Shown: positions 1 through 18,012, numbered from the stretch's first letter. The stretch: DNA of 64,000 nt from Agapetus fuscipes (GCA_951799405.1 OX637343.1:17710524-17774523); one strand, 5' to 3'. A program made the numbers and translations. Notes: a model not told the origin generated them from the letters alone.

Positions 1-5100
<5,100 letters not shown>

Positions 5101-5235
5101 GCCACCCCCCCTCACCACACCACACACACACACCTCTCTCTATCTCCCTGATCATGTGCTGTCTCTATGCAAGCCCTGCAAAACAATGTACAATACCAAA
5201 GCTGAGGCTTCTCACTAAGGTGGGACCTGAAAATT

Positions 5236-5459
5236 TCAGTCTACAATCTAATCTAATCTAAGTTGCAAAGATATGTTACATTGGAGATTCACATTACATG
5301 CATTCTCACAACCAGACACGTACAAGTTCGCGCTTGCACATGCCTCGTGTGAACCTACAACATAAAAACCGAATCTCAAATGGACATACACCCTGCAGCT
5401 CTTGCCGTCATTCCCTGAAACAGGGGTGACATTGGCAAAGTGAACCATTTCTCTACAGT
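5236..5459 (-). mobile_element. LINE-L 3' end copy, GATTA-tailed subfamily
   Basis: It has the subfamily with CATTCTCACAACCAGACACG and the tail TCTAATCTAATC. It lies just downstream of the helicase stop and may be part of the helicase 3' UTR. Confidence 0.75.
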
Positions 5460-5461
5460 TC

Positions 5462-5728
5462 TTTTTTTTTAAGGAATCATTTGCGACTACCTCGACTAAC
5501 TTTGCCGAGACTAGATTTCAGAGACTCTGTGACACTTGTTGTAGTGCTGCAGAGGTGTTGTTTACGAACTTGGTCGACGCTACAAAGCGGCAATACTCAA
5601 GCAAGACCCAGTTGCTGTAAAGCTAGATGGACCTTTAGTGACCGATCTTTGGTGAAGGAATATGAATTTTTCACCCAGCGAAGAGCGTATTTGAAAAAAT
5701 AAATGGTATTTTTTTTGTGCTCCCTTGG
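5462..5728 (-). mobile_element. SINE-Ab, head-truncated
   Basis: A poly-T run (the poly-A tail on the minus strand) is followed by a diverged 3' unit and the SINE-A body (CAAGACCCAGTTGCTGTAA, TTCACCCAGCG). The tRNA head is absent. Confidence 0.6.
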
Positions 5729-6018
5729 GAAATGAAATATTCATCATTCCTTATTCAACATTTAAAATTCTGAAATTTTCGTATGGGTCTCTCCTATTAA
5801 TGAGGAGTCAAAATTTGGATAAAAATAATAAATTCTGGACTTTTAACATTACCTTGAAAATTTAGCTTTATGCGGAATACCATTTTTAACAAAATAAATG
5901 TTTAAAATTTTGCATAGGTATGTCGAAAGACATTTGTATATTCATAGTAGCCAAGGCAAGAAAAAATGTTTGATGTGATTTTACAAGACTTCAATAAGCA
6001 CTGCATATCATTCTTCAG

Positions 6019-6273
6019 CAATCTTAATCTAAGCTGCAAAGATATGTATCATTTGAGATTCATATTAAATGCATTCCCACAAGCAGACACGCATAATTTC
6101 ACGCTTACACATGCCGCATGTGGACCTACAATATAAAAAAAACCCAATCTCAAATGAACATAAGCCCTGCAACTCTTGCCGACCTTCCCTGAAGCAGGGG
6201 TGACATTGGCAAAGTGAACCATTTTTTACAGTATGGGTGGTCAGCCACCCGCATACCAACCTATCAGTCAAGG
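6019..6273 (-). mobile_element. LINE-L 3' end copy
   Basis: Intermediate subfamily, with CATTCCCACAAGCAGACACG and CCGCATGTGGACCTACAATAT. Confidence 0.75.
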
Positions 6274-6279
6274 TTCATG

Positions 6280-7350
6280 ATTCCACAAATTGTCTTCAGT
6301 GAGAGTTCTTCATTTATTTAGTCAATCTATCTTCTCAATATTATTTTATGCTGTCCTAAATATTTCTCTGAATCATTCATTGTGAGCGTATCAATTGAGA
6401 GATTTAATGCCAATTTGTTATAAGGGAAACATAACCTCTTTTTGACTGATATTTTCTTTTTTTTATATAGTATCTGTGGTCAAAGTCCGGGATCTAATAT
6501 TTTGTATTGTACAATCTTCCATGCTACATTGAAAAAAAATATTTTTATACCTCAAATCTGCAATTTGTAATTTTCTGTGAAAGCCCAAACAAACCTGATG
6601 TTCAGCTGTAAGCCAAGCCTTGTCAGGCGTAAGCAATGTTGATGGAAAACTATATGTGCTAGATATTTATATAATAAAACTTATCAAAACAACAAAATAG
6701 GACTTGTTTTTTTCTATTTAGGGCTGAATTTAAATAAAAATATCTGTTGAATAACTATTTTCACTTGAAATTTCTTTTCTGGGTCCTAAACATTTGATGC
6801 AACAAACGACTGCGGTTTCGTTGTTTTTTTTTCTTGCTTATGCCACATATGCGGTGAATAGCTTCTTCGAGGTCTAAGAAAAATGAAGAAATAGCAATGG
6901 ACTGATGTCGAGACTCGGAAAAACGGTTTCAAGCAATTGAATCCGGACATAAAAGCCTAAAACATTTACTGTTTGCTACTATTCAACATTTGTCTATTCA
7001 CTTATTACAAAATAACAATGGAAATAAATTGTTATCTGAAATTTCTTTGATAGATTTTCGATTGTTAAAATGTCAAAATCGAAGAAAGCTTTCAACTGAA
7101 CTTCAAGGATGAAAATGGCCATTTTCATTTGTTTGGGCTTAACACAAATTTCAAAATATCTCTTAATTAATGATAAAGACAGCACAGTTCAGTATAAAAA
7201 CACGACTATTGCCCTTGTCTATGCTACACAATCATTGATGTAAGAATAATAATAATTTGTCCCAAGTAAACCAACTCAAAGAATATGTCTTCATCCAGAA
7301 TGTGCTAATACAACATGGAGATACTTCCACCAGCTTATCTTCTGTCAGAG
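6280..7350. other. Intergenic, no gene seen
   Basis: AT-rich sequence with only short ORFs and no domain I recognise. No repeat shared with the rest of the window was noticed. Confidence 0.5.
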
Positions 7351-7353
7351 TAA

Positions 7354-7913
7354 GGGCCGGTCTTATAAACATCCGTTAGTTCAATGTCATACCAAATTTA
7401 CCGAAATATAATACAAACGTCACATTTTGCGTCTTATAAGAATCCGTTTGTTTTATTTCCGTAAAAGTTACCGACAGATCTAACCGACAGCCGACCCATC
7501 GATTAATGGCAGATACCGGCCGGTTAGTTAAGGTTTGAGGTTAGGTCAGCTGTCAAAGCATTGTTTCTTTGCGGTGAGTTTTGCGTGTCATTGGACTACT
7601 ACGCTCTATCCTGTTGAAGATAATTTCTTCCGAAAGTGATAGATAATTCATTAAAATTGCGCTGTCTTAGCCGTTTTCGTATTTATCAAAAGCAACTTTA
7701 GGTTATGTTTCGTCTTTGACAGCAAACGGATGACGTATGTTCATGAATGCATGTAAAAAATCATCGAAAATACGAGTGCATTATTGAGAACTAACGAACG
7801 GTTAAAAAAGCTTTATGGACGACCATCGGTAAGATCAGTCCGTAAACGTCCATCCGTTAGTAACTTGCCAAGATACTTACGGATATTTGGTCTCTCGTTT
7901 ATAAGACCGGCCC
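7354..7913. mobile_element. Harbinger-like nonautonomous element, 560 bp
   Basis: The TIRs are GGGCCGGTCTTATAAAC and its exact inverse at the right end. The flanks are TAA and TCA, probably a decayed 3-bp duplication. No transposase ORF is present. Confidence 0.7.
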
Positions 7914-7919
7914 TCATAT

Positions 7920-8092
7920 AATTAAAGTAAATTACAGAGATGTGTTAACATTTTGGATCCATTCACAAGCAGATAGGTTCACACAACATAAGAAAAACAG
8001 AAACTTCTTGAAACAGAGGGAATGCTGACAAAAGTGGACCAATTTTCTACAGTATCGCAGATCAACCTCACGCTCACCTATGAGTTATAAGT
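7920..8092 (-). mobile_element. LINE-L 3' end copy, strongly decayed
   Basis: Recognisable blocks in order are CACAAGCAGATA, GAAACAGAGGGAATG, CTACAGTAT and ACCTATGAGTTATAAG. Confidence 0.5.
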
Positions 8093-8972
8093 ACAAGAAC
8101 AAAGAAGTGAAACAGCTAACTAAGCTACACATCTAGTGTAACTTTCTGCTGCATTGCTTCGAAGGGGTGACAATTTTCATAAAATCATTTTTTTTATCTT
8201 CTACCACCACAGATTTTGATGTTTGACTGCCATTTTTGTGGCCCTACTATTCCATAAAACTACATAATGTAATATTTTTAATCTCCAAATCCGTAACTCC
8301 AAATTGTAATATTTTTTGGAAACTTTTGTATCCCAATCATTTTTTGTAAAATGACTTATAATAGTATTTCTCTGCGACATAAATTTGTCGTAGAAGTATG
8401 AAATGGTTTACAAATTATTCTTACATCGGTGAGCTTTGACATCTGGTTCGTAAAGCAACAAAATAATATTCTATTTGTGTCGACCTGAAGTGACGACTAG
8501 ATGATTAACGAAGCCTATAATATATATTAAAACCTATCTCTAAAGATAAAATACCCATTAAAATTTGTGACACTAAAATCATTTCAAAATAATGTTTTCT
8601 TTTCTTGCACACTTTTATTTTTACCTAAATAATTTTAAGGTTTCCCCAGGATTCTGTTTTGAGTTTACATCAAATTCTCCAAAGAAAAAAATTCATCCCT
8701 GATGTTGCAAGGGTATATTAACGTTTCAATTCACCATCTTATGTTAGCATATATTGATTTTTATTCTGAAGAGCTTTGATTATATACAATATATGTAGTG
8801 TGGTTCTATATGCCAATATAAATAACCTAAATACGGCCCTAAGCCTTAAATCTTTTAACATGTTAAAACTGGTTTAAACACTGAGTAAAATTTTGAATCT
8901 TAAAAAGAGGCACGAAATACCATGTTTGTACCATGATATATGACAGAGCTAAGGGCCTCATGTCTGAGTCTA

Positions 8973-9157
8973 AATCAAAGCTGCAAAGATAAATATCATT
9001 TAAGATTCATATTAAGCGCATTACCACAATCAGATACGCATAATTTCGCGCTCACACATGCCGCATGTGGACCTACAATATAAAAATAAACATAAGCCCT
9101 GCAACTCTTGCCGACCTTCCCTGAAACAGGGGTGACATTGGCAAAGTGAACCATTTT
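8973..9157 (-). mobile_element. LINE-L 3' end copy, truncated
   Basis: It has the same unit as 6019-6273 with a small internal deletion, ending at GTGAACCATTTT. Confidence 0.7.
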
Positions 9158-9304
9158 GATGTGAGCTGCAAAAAAATAAAAATATTTCTAATATTCTCAA
9201 AAAAACATTTTCTTCTGTTTGACCACTTATAGTATTTAGTGCCTTTTTGTTATCAAGCATTCGTGTGATGAAAAAATTCTTACTTATTGGACATCTCTGT
9301 TGTC

Positions 9305-9450
9305 CCACACACATTCCGCTAGGAGTGGCCAGAACCTCTGTAGAGTGGCGTCCACTTTCTGGATACCCCTTTCAATTGACTCATACCCATCATCTTTAGA
9401 GGGCTCTTGAGGTGTGATTCACACAAAAACAGCGCTCACCAAATAATCTG
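9305..9450. mobile_element. LINE 3' fragment and SINE-A 3' fragment
   Basis: CATTCCGCTAGGAGTGGCC is the reverse of the LINE 3' end seen at 3811-4199. It is followed by + strand SINE-A 3' sequence (GGGCTCTTGAGGTGTGATTC to CACCAAATAAT). Confidence 0.55.
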
Positions 9451-12400
9451 GTGATCTGGTCAAGGCAATCTTTCATTGGTTAATTGATGAAGTTTAAGTC
9501 TTCCGGCAACATTGATGTAAATTCAAAATAAGATCCCGGCTTTTCTTTTTTCAGCACTTTTAGGAAGTGCATTATTTTTTGGTGTAAAGAAGTAGTTATG
9601 TGAAGGAATCTTCAATGGTTTTCTACGATTTGGTGTAATAAATTTAAAAAAATGTCTCGATGTAACCAAACCATAAAGCGGAAAACAAAATGTCTGCCCG
9701 CTAAACACTCTTGTTTATTTTTTTTGTAAGTTTTGCTGTCCCATGTCAGACGGTGACGTCTGTTAACGACATCTAACGTTGACTAAACGATGTCAATTGA
9801 TAATTTTTTACTCGTCATCCATGTAATTGATTTTAGCGGTTTGACAACAAAATAACTGATACATTTCATTAACAATCGGATATAAAATATCTTATTCGAT
9901 ATCTATGTTGAAACTGCTGAAATCAAATCAATATCTTTATTGTAACGACAATATTTTAGGCTGTTTTTTTGTTGATTTGTTAACAAACAAAAAAAACAGT
10001 CTTAAGTATTGGTAATTTATTACAAACGCTAAGGTATTGTCAGGAGGTTGCAGTTACGGGTATTTTGTGAAAAATATGTGTAAAAATATACAACATCTAA
10101 CGGGACGAGTCCCTAAGTCACCGCAAAGGTGTTTGACAAATATAATTCATGATTACAATAATTCTCATGTCTTAAAAGAAGTTAGAATATATGGATTTGT
10201 ACTCATGATTTGGGGGATTTTTCCCTGATTTCTTGATTGATAAATTTTCCCCCGTTATCGGGGAAAGTAATTGAAATGGCGACACTATGTGTTGCCAGAC
10301 CCACCCGCAAAGGCGATTAATCGAATTTTAAAGAAATAATAAAAGCATCTTTATATTGATAGCAATTTTAATCTCAAAAGGAATATTTTGTTTGTTTAAA
10401 ATGCGTTTTGCAATGTTAATGTGCTTTTATTGGAAATAGTTAATTAATAAATTTAAAATAGTATTTTTTTTTGTATTGATTTAATTTAATTTTTACTTTT
10501 TTTTTTTTTTTACTCTTTTAGTGTTGGAGCTCTGTTTTATATAATATTGTTGTGTAAATCAACTGTGATATGATAAGAGATCTTAAGGTAATATGTTGAA
10601 GTTGTGATTGCAGTCTTTTATGGGGTGGGCGAGCCTGGACAGGCCTCTGATCTGTATTTAACAAAAAAACAAACAATATAAATAAAAAAACAAATTCACA
10701 TAATCTGACTTATGACAAATCATAAACAATAACACACCACAGACAAAATTATTCCATTTTCAAATTCAAATATCAGTGTTGCCATGTATGCAAAAAAAAA
10801 ATTAAAACATTCCTTTCTGCTCACAGAATTTTCAACCTACCCATTTTCTTTTACATCTTCCCATACATTATCTAGTACCTCAAGCTTTTTGAGACTGAAA
10901 AAAAATAATAGACGAGTCATATTTCGGTTATTGTGAATCTAAGACTTTTCATAAATATATTTTCGTAAATTATTCGATAGACAGTATTGTCACCTTGAAT
11001 AGCGGCATTCTACAAAATAATAAAAAAAAAAAACATCTAGATATAAATTAAAGCATTAGTATTTCATTGCATCTTATTCGTGTTTTAATTTGTCATTTTT
11101 CGTAACATTTAGCTAGTTTAGACGTTTTTGAAGTATTTTGCATTTCCTACGATTACTTTCAAAGTTTTCCTTCATTCAAAACATAAGTACAAATGTTGTT
11201 AATCTCGAGGAAATCACGGCTAATGTATAATTATGAAGCATATTAACTAGTAGGGTAAGTTAAACTGAGGCCGGTTGTTTGAACAATAGCTTAAACATCT
11301 TAAACTCATTGAAAAAGCCAACTCATAAGTATGCATTTTTGTAAAGTTTAAAGTTGCTTAAACTATTGTTGAATCGATCCGTCTATATATTTTATAGGAT
11401 TTGTGAGACATGCTGTGAGTAACATGTATGTTTCCCTAATGTTTAGTTCCGCAATTAACGTGTCTAATCCATTTACGTAAGTGAGGACAATAATAGGCAC
11501 TTGATTTGTTTTGAATTACATTGAAGCCGATCGTTTTAAGTTTGAAAAAGATTGAATACTTATTGTATATATGCTTCACTATAGAATCAAAATATAGGCT
11601 CTGTATAAAATGACGTCTTTTTCATACTTTAAGCAAGCAATTTTCATATTTTGGATAGTTTAATTAGTTGATGAACAAAATCTTTTTTATAATTTTTAAT
11701 TCCAATGAAAAAAAATGTTTAAAAATGGACTTTTTCTTGTCAGGCAAACGTCACATGTCCATGTAACTATAGTTTGTTGATGTCAAAAATATATCATTAA
11801 ACTTTTGCCCAGGCAACCTAGCATTGTGATGTAACAACAATTTTGTCATTTTCAAACTTCAATTGGAAAAAACAAAATTTTAATTCACTTTTTATTTTAT
11901 TCTTTGCTCAAACGTTTTCGCCTAATAAGGCATCTTCAGGAGCATAATTGTTACAAATATTTATTATTGTCATTTTTGTCAATTTCAAATGAGTCATATA
12001 AAATCAGAGGTGGATATCTAGGTTTTTTTTTAAATAAGAAAATACATTCTAAATCGAGTCACTCAAAATAAAAGGTTAAAAATTAGTCACTTGCTGTGAA
12101 ATGCCGTACAGTATTTCAATTTTAAGTTTTCCTTTTGTCCTCACTTCTTTATTTTATTAGTTTATGGTTTATTCATTTTTGTGGTATCAATCAAAACGGA
12201 AACATATTTAATAATTAATTTAATTTCTTTTATGCAGTTCCTCCTAATGTGTATTCTCATAATAATAGCAAATATTTAAAAAATAATATTCATCCATCGT
12301 AAATTCTTTGCATTCTTTTTTTTTATTAAGTTTTTTTTTACCAAATTTTACAGAGTATCATTTTACAAGTAAAATTTGTGATCGCTCAACCAAAATCTTC

Positions 12401-13856
12401 CTAAAAATATCTTTTAAATTTGCTTCCTTTAGGTTCATTGTTCTTTAATGAAAAAATATCATTGAAATATAATTTTTCAAATATACAGGTATTTTACGTG
12501 TAGATAATCTGCGGCCTAGCTCTAACTTACGAAAGCAATTATTTTAGTCCATGGGTCATCTGCCGACTAATTCACAATTCTGTTAACGCGAGTTTTAGTT
12601 GCTTACGTCTTACTTACATATCCAAAACATTTTACAAAGAAAATACGTAATAGTTAAAAAAAAATCATGTCATTTTGTAAAATTCAGGAATGTCATTTGA
12701 AGAAATTTAACGAGCATATCAGTTGAAGGATGAATGTGTCATTTGCTTTTAGATGGTAGCGTATAAATTAATTTTAGTAGTTTTTGTTTCAACGTCAGTT
12801 TTGTGCGCGTGGAATTCCGCAACGTTTGAGGGTGATGATTTTGTATAAATGTTTTCAAATGAACTTTTATCCAAAGGGAACACAATATTATGAAGAGACC
12901 ACAACCTAAAAGATTCTTTGCTAAAATCATATTCTGTACTTTTTTGTGAAGACATAGAAAATAAAACTAAATTATCACAATAAAGATATTCGTAATTTAT
13001 ACTATAAGAAGAGGTTTTTCATTCAATATTTTTTTAAGGTTATATTGTATAACGCCATTTTTTTCATGCTTACCAACTGCCTTTTTGAATTTAGAACAAC
13101 AAAAATTACCATAAACAATGTACAACTTTTTTTATACCTACCTAAAAAAAAAAAAAATGTGAAGAGGAAAACAGTCTGCAATTTTAGATTTTGCTATTGG
13201 ATCTTGTAACAGACATATGAAATATTAAATTCATATGAGTTATAACCATTTTGAACCTTTGCTATTACACGGAAAATTCTTCGATAGATTTTCATGCCAA
13301 TATTAGTAAGTGTATGTTTTAGCAAGGAATCTTTAGTTGTTGTGGTTGTATAAGATGCTGGGAGGAGATCAGCCTGTGGCTGCAACACTGTTAGAACACG
13401 GCCCCTCGTATGGGAGGGACGACTAAATGTGTAAAAACAATATGTATAATGTGTAAGGGATGGCAAAACATAACCTATTACTTGCTGTAATGAACCTATA
13501 TTAATAAATATATATTACAAATTTATTAACTTGTTTTATTATATTACCTCTCGTACCTCATGGCCCTTTTATCCCAAAAAAAATGTTAATTTAGTTGCTG
13601 TCCTTTCATGGCGGCTGAAGACTCGGTGAAGTGACGAAGCCATGAACTATATAAGGGCGGCCAAAAATAAAGGTGAGTACTAAGGAAAGCTCTGAAATAA
13701 ATTTAATTTACTGTTTCAAAAATAATAAATATAGCGACACAAGGAAGGTGTACACTACATAAATTGTAAATTTTTATTTACTCATTTATGATTTTATGAC
13801 ATTAAAATTGTCTAATGTTATTTTTAGGCTGCCATTATACGGTATTTTTTAAAAGT
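9450..13856. other. AT-rich intergenic block with no gene seen
   Basis: About 4.4 kb with only short ORFs and no codon bias. It holds a short near-palindrome at 9959-10002 (CTGTTTTTTTGTTG...AAACAAAAAAAACAG), a hammerhead-like core at 11906-11943, and many A/T runs. Undetected old transposons are likely. Confidence 0.5.
11906..11943 (-). other. Hammerhead-ribozyme-like core, partial
   Basis: The minus strand reads GCTC, CTGAAGA, TGCC-TTATTA-GGC, GAAA, ACGTTT, GAGC. CTGANGA and GAAA around a short GCC/GGC stem match the two conserved halves of the hammerhead core. The cleavage-site strand (UH) and a stem III partner were not found nearby, so activity is unproven. Confidence 0.25.
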
Positions 13857-14439
13857 ATATAGACGGTTAAAAGGAAGTAAGCGAAATTTGGGCGAAAATG
13901 AGTTATGAATGCTATCCTACTTAAAATTTTCCGCTATTTCTAATGCGCTCACTCCCATGGCTCTACGATGACTTTTTTGGTGTTTATGCCCAAGTAAAAA
14001 ACTGCAATTTCAAAGAATGACTTCGGTATAACCGACAAAATCTTTGGCCTTTCTTGTCCTTGTCCTAAAGGCGTTTGTGACATAAAACCTAGTAGCCAAT
14101 ACATCGCACGTTTAATAATAAAGAGCAATAACTCAAAAAACATGAATGTTGGGAAATTACGTTTGAAGTTCAGACAGCCAGTACAACTTGTATGGGATGA
14201 AAAAGGCGGCCGATGTTTTGTCTCGGTCAAATTCGTCCAAATTGAACGGCTGTCGCATTCTACTATTCTTCTCGCATTGTTCTTGCGTTTTATTACAAAA
14301 TCTCGATTTTCCCAATTTTCGAGTTATTTCTCTTTATTATTGAGCGTGCGTTATGTCCATTTTTCTACAATCTCAAACTTTAAACTGCTCTCCTGAACTA
14401 TTTAGTTTTTGTCGCTTATATCATTTTAACCATTGATAT
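13857..14439 (-). mobile_element. MITE-R, interrupted by MITE-T
   Basis: Its ends are ATATAGACGGTTAAAAGG and ATTTTAACCATTGATAT. Internal sequence on both sides of the inserted MITE-T matches the 59792-60198 copy in reverse. Confidence 0.75.
14104..14351 (+). mobile_element. MITE-T copy 1
   Basis: TIRs are TCGCACGTTTAATAATAAAG at the left and TTATTATTGAGCGTGCG at the right. The core (TTGTATGGGATGAAAAAGGC) is shared with 16597-16845 and 44925-45173. Confidence 0.8.
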
Positions 14440-14806
14440 ATGAATTGAAATAAGCTTGCAAGGATACAAAACCGGAAATTCTTAAATGACATTTGAAGCT
14501 TTGCCAAAATTATAAAAAGACAACATTGCAGCTCATGGCACAAAATCCAAAGACAAAAAAATGTAACTCCACACAGGCGGATTGCTTGTAAATAAAGGCA
14601 AACTAACATTTAATACTGGTGGCTAAGGTCCCTGGTCATATAGACCTATGACGTTTATCCAAATTCAAAATTAGAAAAAATCCAAATTCTAATTTTGTGC
14701 TGAGCCCATAATATAATAGGTATGGACTTGCACTGTGTGAATCACCCAGATACTAAAAAGTGTACTTACCAAAACATTGAAGTCCTCATGCAGTGTTCTC
14801 GAGAAA

Positions 14807-14955
14807 AAATACTTACTTACTTTACTTTCTTCGGCTCATAAGCCTCGAAGGCTCAGGGCCTCCCGCACCACAATCCTCCAGGACTCTCTGTCTTGTGCTG
14901 CTTCCCTCCATGGTCCCCTCACTCCCAGAACTTCGGCATCGGCTTCGACGTAAGG
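14807..14955 (-). mobile_element. LINE 3' fragment with AAGT-repeat tail
   Basis: It is the reverse of the 3' end of the LINE at 31276-32420: ACTTACTTACTTTACTTTC, then TTCGGCTCATAAGCC, then the [19 protein letters not shown] codons on the minus strand. Confidence 0.7.
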
Positions 14956-15321
14956 ATAGACCATTTAAAATTGTTTTTTTATTCATGTACTTATTTACAT
15001 TATTGTGTTCACAGTAGACAATATGATTTCATAAGAGACGGTGAAGATAACAAAACAACATTAGAAAACAAAAATAAAAATAATCACCCGGTACACTTAC
15101 AGCTAATCATTTTGTACTAAAATTTTACAACAACAAAGAATTGACTATTAATTGTTTTTCAATAATTACAAAATTATAAAAGAATCTGAAATATATGAAA
15201 ATTCAAAATAAACAAAAGCACCTGTAATGAGAATTGTATAAAAACTATTTAGAAGCGAAATTATAACATTTCTTCAGAGTAGGATAAAATAACGCTGTAT
15301 TTCAAAAAATATTTATAAAAA

Positions 15322-15575
15322 AGTCGATAGCTCAATTGGTAGAATGCTTGCATTCCATGCCGAGAGCGAGGGTCCATCTTAAGGTTTACTCAGCCTTCAC
15401 AATAAAATGAGAACCAACCCCCTGGGGAGCTGGAAAGCCCCCACTTCAACTGAAAGTGGTTGGTGTGAGTCCGGCCCCCTTACCTGTAAAAATAAATAGG
15501 TCCCGAATCGCCACATGCGACCCCTTCGGGGATAATGCAGGCAAGAAGTTACACTATATGTGTAGCTTAGTTGCG
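15322..15575 (+). mobile_element. SINE-B
   Basis: The tRNA-like head (GTCGATAGCTCAATTGGTAG, an A box) is followed by a decayed B-box region, AACCCCCACTTCAACTG-type sequence, the hairpin CCCCTTCGGGG and the end GTGTAGCTTAGTTGCG. Confidence 0.7.
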
Positions 15576-15967
15576 TTTCTTTATATTTGCGTTATTTGAA
15601 ATAATTAAAAAATATATTTCCCCTTTTATTTTATAACCCATTCCACTGTCTGTGTCAAGGTGGATATATAATTGGCTGCCAAAAATGTCCATTGGTCCGC
15701 GTCTGTTTCAGATCTTTGTAAATATTGTCAAAAATCAGCGGTTTCCTCTTTGGCTCAGGAGCTGCGGGTTAATGTGGGTTAAATTCACACACTTATCACC
15801 ATCCAGTAGGGTTGCAATTCTACAAATAGAATTGATATGATAGGATGCATTGTTTCCTGTGATATATCGACCACCATTGCAGGGGTCACCCATCAGGGTG
15901 TGATAGATACAAGCATTTACATCAATTTGAAAAAGTAATGGATTAATATAAGTGAAACATCTAAGTG

Positions 15968-16450
15968 GACCAGTCCGTAGTTCAGTGGCAACAATTCGGA
16001 CTCTGAATGGAAGGTTGTGGGTTCGAATCCCAGCGGAGCACAAAAAATATACCATTAATATTTTCAAATTTGCTCTTCGCTGGGTTGAAAAATTCATATA
16101 CCTTTACCAATGACCGGTCACCAAAGGTCCATCCAGCCTTACAGCAACTGGGTCTTGCTTGAGAATTGGCGCCTTTGAAGCGACGACGACCAAGCTCGTA
16201 AAAAGGTCGAAAGCTCAATTGGTAGAATGCTAGCATTCCATACCGAGAGCAAGGGTTCGATCTCAAGGTTTACTCAGCCTTCACAAGAAATGAGAACCAG
16301 CCCCCCCCGGGAGCTGGGAAACCCCTACTTCAACTGAAAGTGGTTGGTGTGAGGCCGGCCCCCTTACCCATAAATCTCGAATCGCCACATGCGACCCCTT
16401 CGGGGATAACGCAGGCAAGAAGTTACACTATATGTGTAGCTTAGTTGCGT
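15968..16450 (+). mobile_element. SINE-A/SINE-B dimer
   Basis: SINE-A begins with its tRNA head (GTAGTTCAGTGG; GGTTCGAATCCC) and runs to CCAAGCTCGTAAAAA. SINE-B then starts at GGTCGAAAGCTCAATTGG and ends GTGTAGCTTAGTTGCG. Identical junctions occur at about 30235, 37198 and 46790. Confidence 0.8.
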
Positions 16451-16596
16451 AAATGTAATGAAATCCTACTGCGAAGAATCTTTATACTACCGCCCCTAAA
16501 TTACATGGCAGTTAAAAAAATATATAAAAGTATTCATTATAATTTATAGATACACACAAAATGGAATGGAGCTAAAGTAACTATTTTCTTGACAAA

Positions 16597-16845
16597 TCGC
16601 ACGCTTAATAATAAAGAGCAATAACTCAGAAATTGGGAAAATCGAGATTTTGTAATAAAACGCAAGAACAATGCGAGAAGAATAGGTAGAATGCGACAGC
16701 CGTTCAATTTGGACAAATATGACCGAGATAAAACATCGGCCGCCTTTTTCATCCCATACAAGTTGTACTGGTTGTCTGAACTTCAAACGTGATTTCCCAA
16801 CATTCTTATTTTTTTTGTTATTGCTCTTTATGATTAAGCGTGTGA
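16597..16845 (-). mobile_element. MITE-T copy 2
   Basis: TIRs are TCGCACGCTTAATAATAAAG and, at the right, TGATTAAGCGTGTGA. The core is inverted relative to copies 1 and 3. Confidence 0.75.
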
Positions 16846-17738
16846 AATGTTCTCTTTTTAAACTGGTTCATATTTTAAATTCTTTTGATTATGTATGTGC
16901 TTGAAAATAATCAGCTTTACTCGCAAAATGAACATTAGTATTTAAGCACAGAAAATTTCCTTTTTGTGCTTTGAAATTATTAAAAAAAACAATAAACTGT
17001 TTTATTTTTTTAATTAAATTTAACAAAAGTTTGGCAGGCAGGCAAAAAAAAGACTTGCAAATTGTTTGTGGTACATATTTTTGTTCTAAATTCAAAATGA
17101 CAGTTGGTAACCATGAAAAATAAAATGGTGGAAATTTTCCAACCTTCAAAAAGTATAACTTGTAATATTAATACAAAACAAACACTAAAATTTCATTTCA
17201 ATGCTTTACATTTGTTATACTTGTGTATGAGTAAAGCTGAATAGAAAAATTAAGTATAGAAGTCCCGTGGATATGATTTTGTCTTTGAAATAATTTTAAG
17301 TCTGTGTAACACGGTAACCCATTCAGTCTTGGACTATACATAAATATTATATAATGCAATTATTGAAAATTCACCAAATTTAAGAAGTATCTGTGCAATG
17401 GAGCAATGCCTACTACCATCAAAAGGCCTTATCTCTATTCCCTATGCCATTACTAAGAGTATGCAAGTTGCATCCTGCTTATCTGTTATGGTGTTAGGAA
17501 TAGCTGTAAAAATAGCCCGTTTGAAAGTAGGCATGGACTAAAATCACAATCTATCTACCGTAAAATATAATTTAATTTCCAAGAATGCTCTTCGCTGAGG
17601 TGAAAAATACAAGACCGATCACAAAAGTTTTGCTGAGAAATTTTTGCTGACTGGCAACAACCAGGCTCGCAGAGGGCCTGACTAACAATGGCGCTCACTA
17701 CATAAATTATACAAACTTTTGAAGTAAAATTCATGGAA

Positions 17739-17985
17739 TATACTGTAACTGTAACTCTGTCGCCATTCCGCTAGGGGTGGCCAGAGCCTCTTCAGAGTTG
17801 CCTCCATTTTTTCCTATCCTTACATACCTCTTTCAATTCATTCATATCCATCACCTTTTTCATGCATTTTCTTATGCTCACTTTGTATATCCCATTCTTT
17901 CACAATATCCTAAATCTGATCACTCCATACTTTTCTCGGTCGTCCCTTCCCTCTTTTTCCTTTCACACTTTCTTTGTCTTTGTTG
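17739..17985 (-). mobile_element. LINE 3' fragment with ACAGTT-repeat tail
   Basis: The minus strand reads LINE ORF end, then GGCCACCCCTAGCGGAATGG, then the hexamer tail seen on the + strand as CTGTAACTGTAACTC. A matching tail occurs at 41975-42065. Confidence 0.6.
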
Positions 17986-18012
17986 AATATCTCTTTCAAT
18001 ATTGCCTTTTGG

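Noticed and set aside
10037..10228. + strand ORF of 63 codons in the AT-rich block
   Set aside because: AT-rich codon use, no domain and no conserved context.
13194..13466. Minus-strand ORF of 90 codons with a Thr run
   Set aside because: No domain or codon bias, and no supporting splice sites. It could be a transposon fragment but nothing else in the window matches it.
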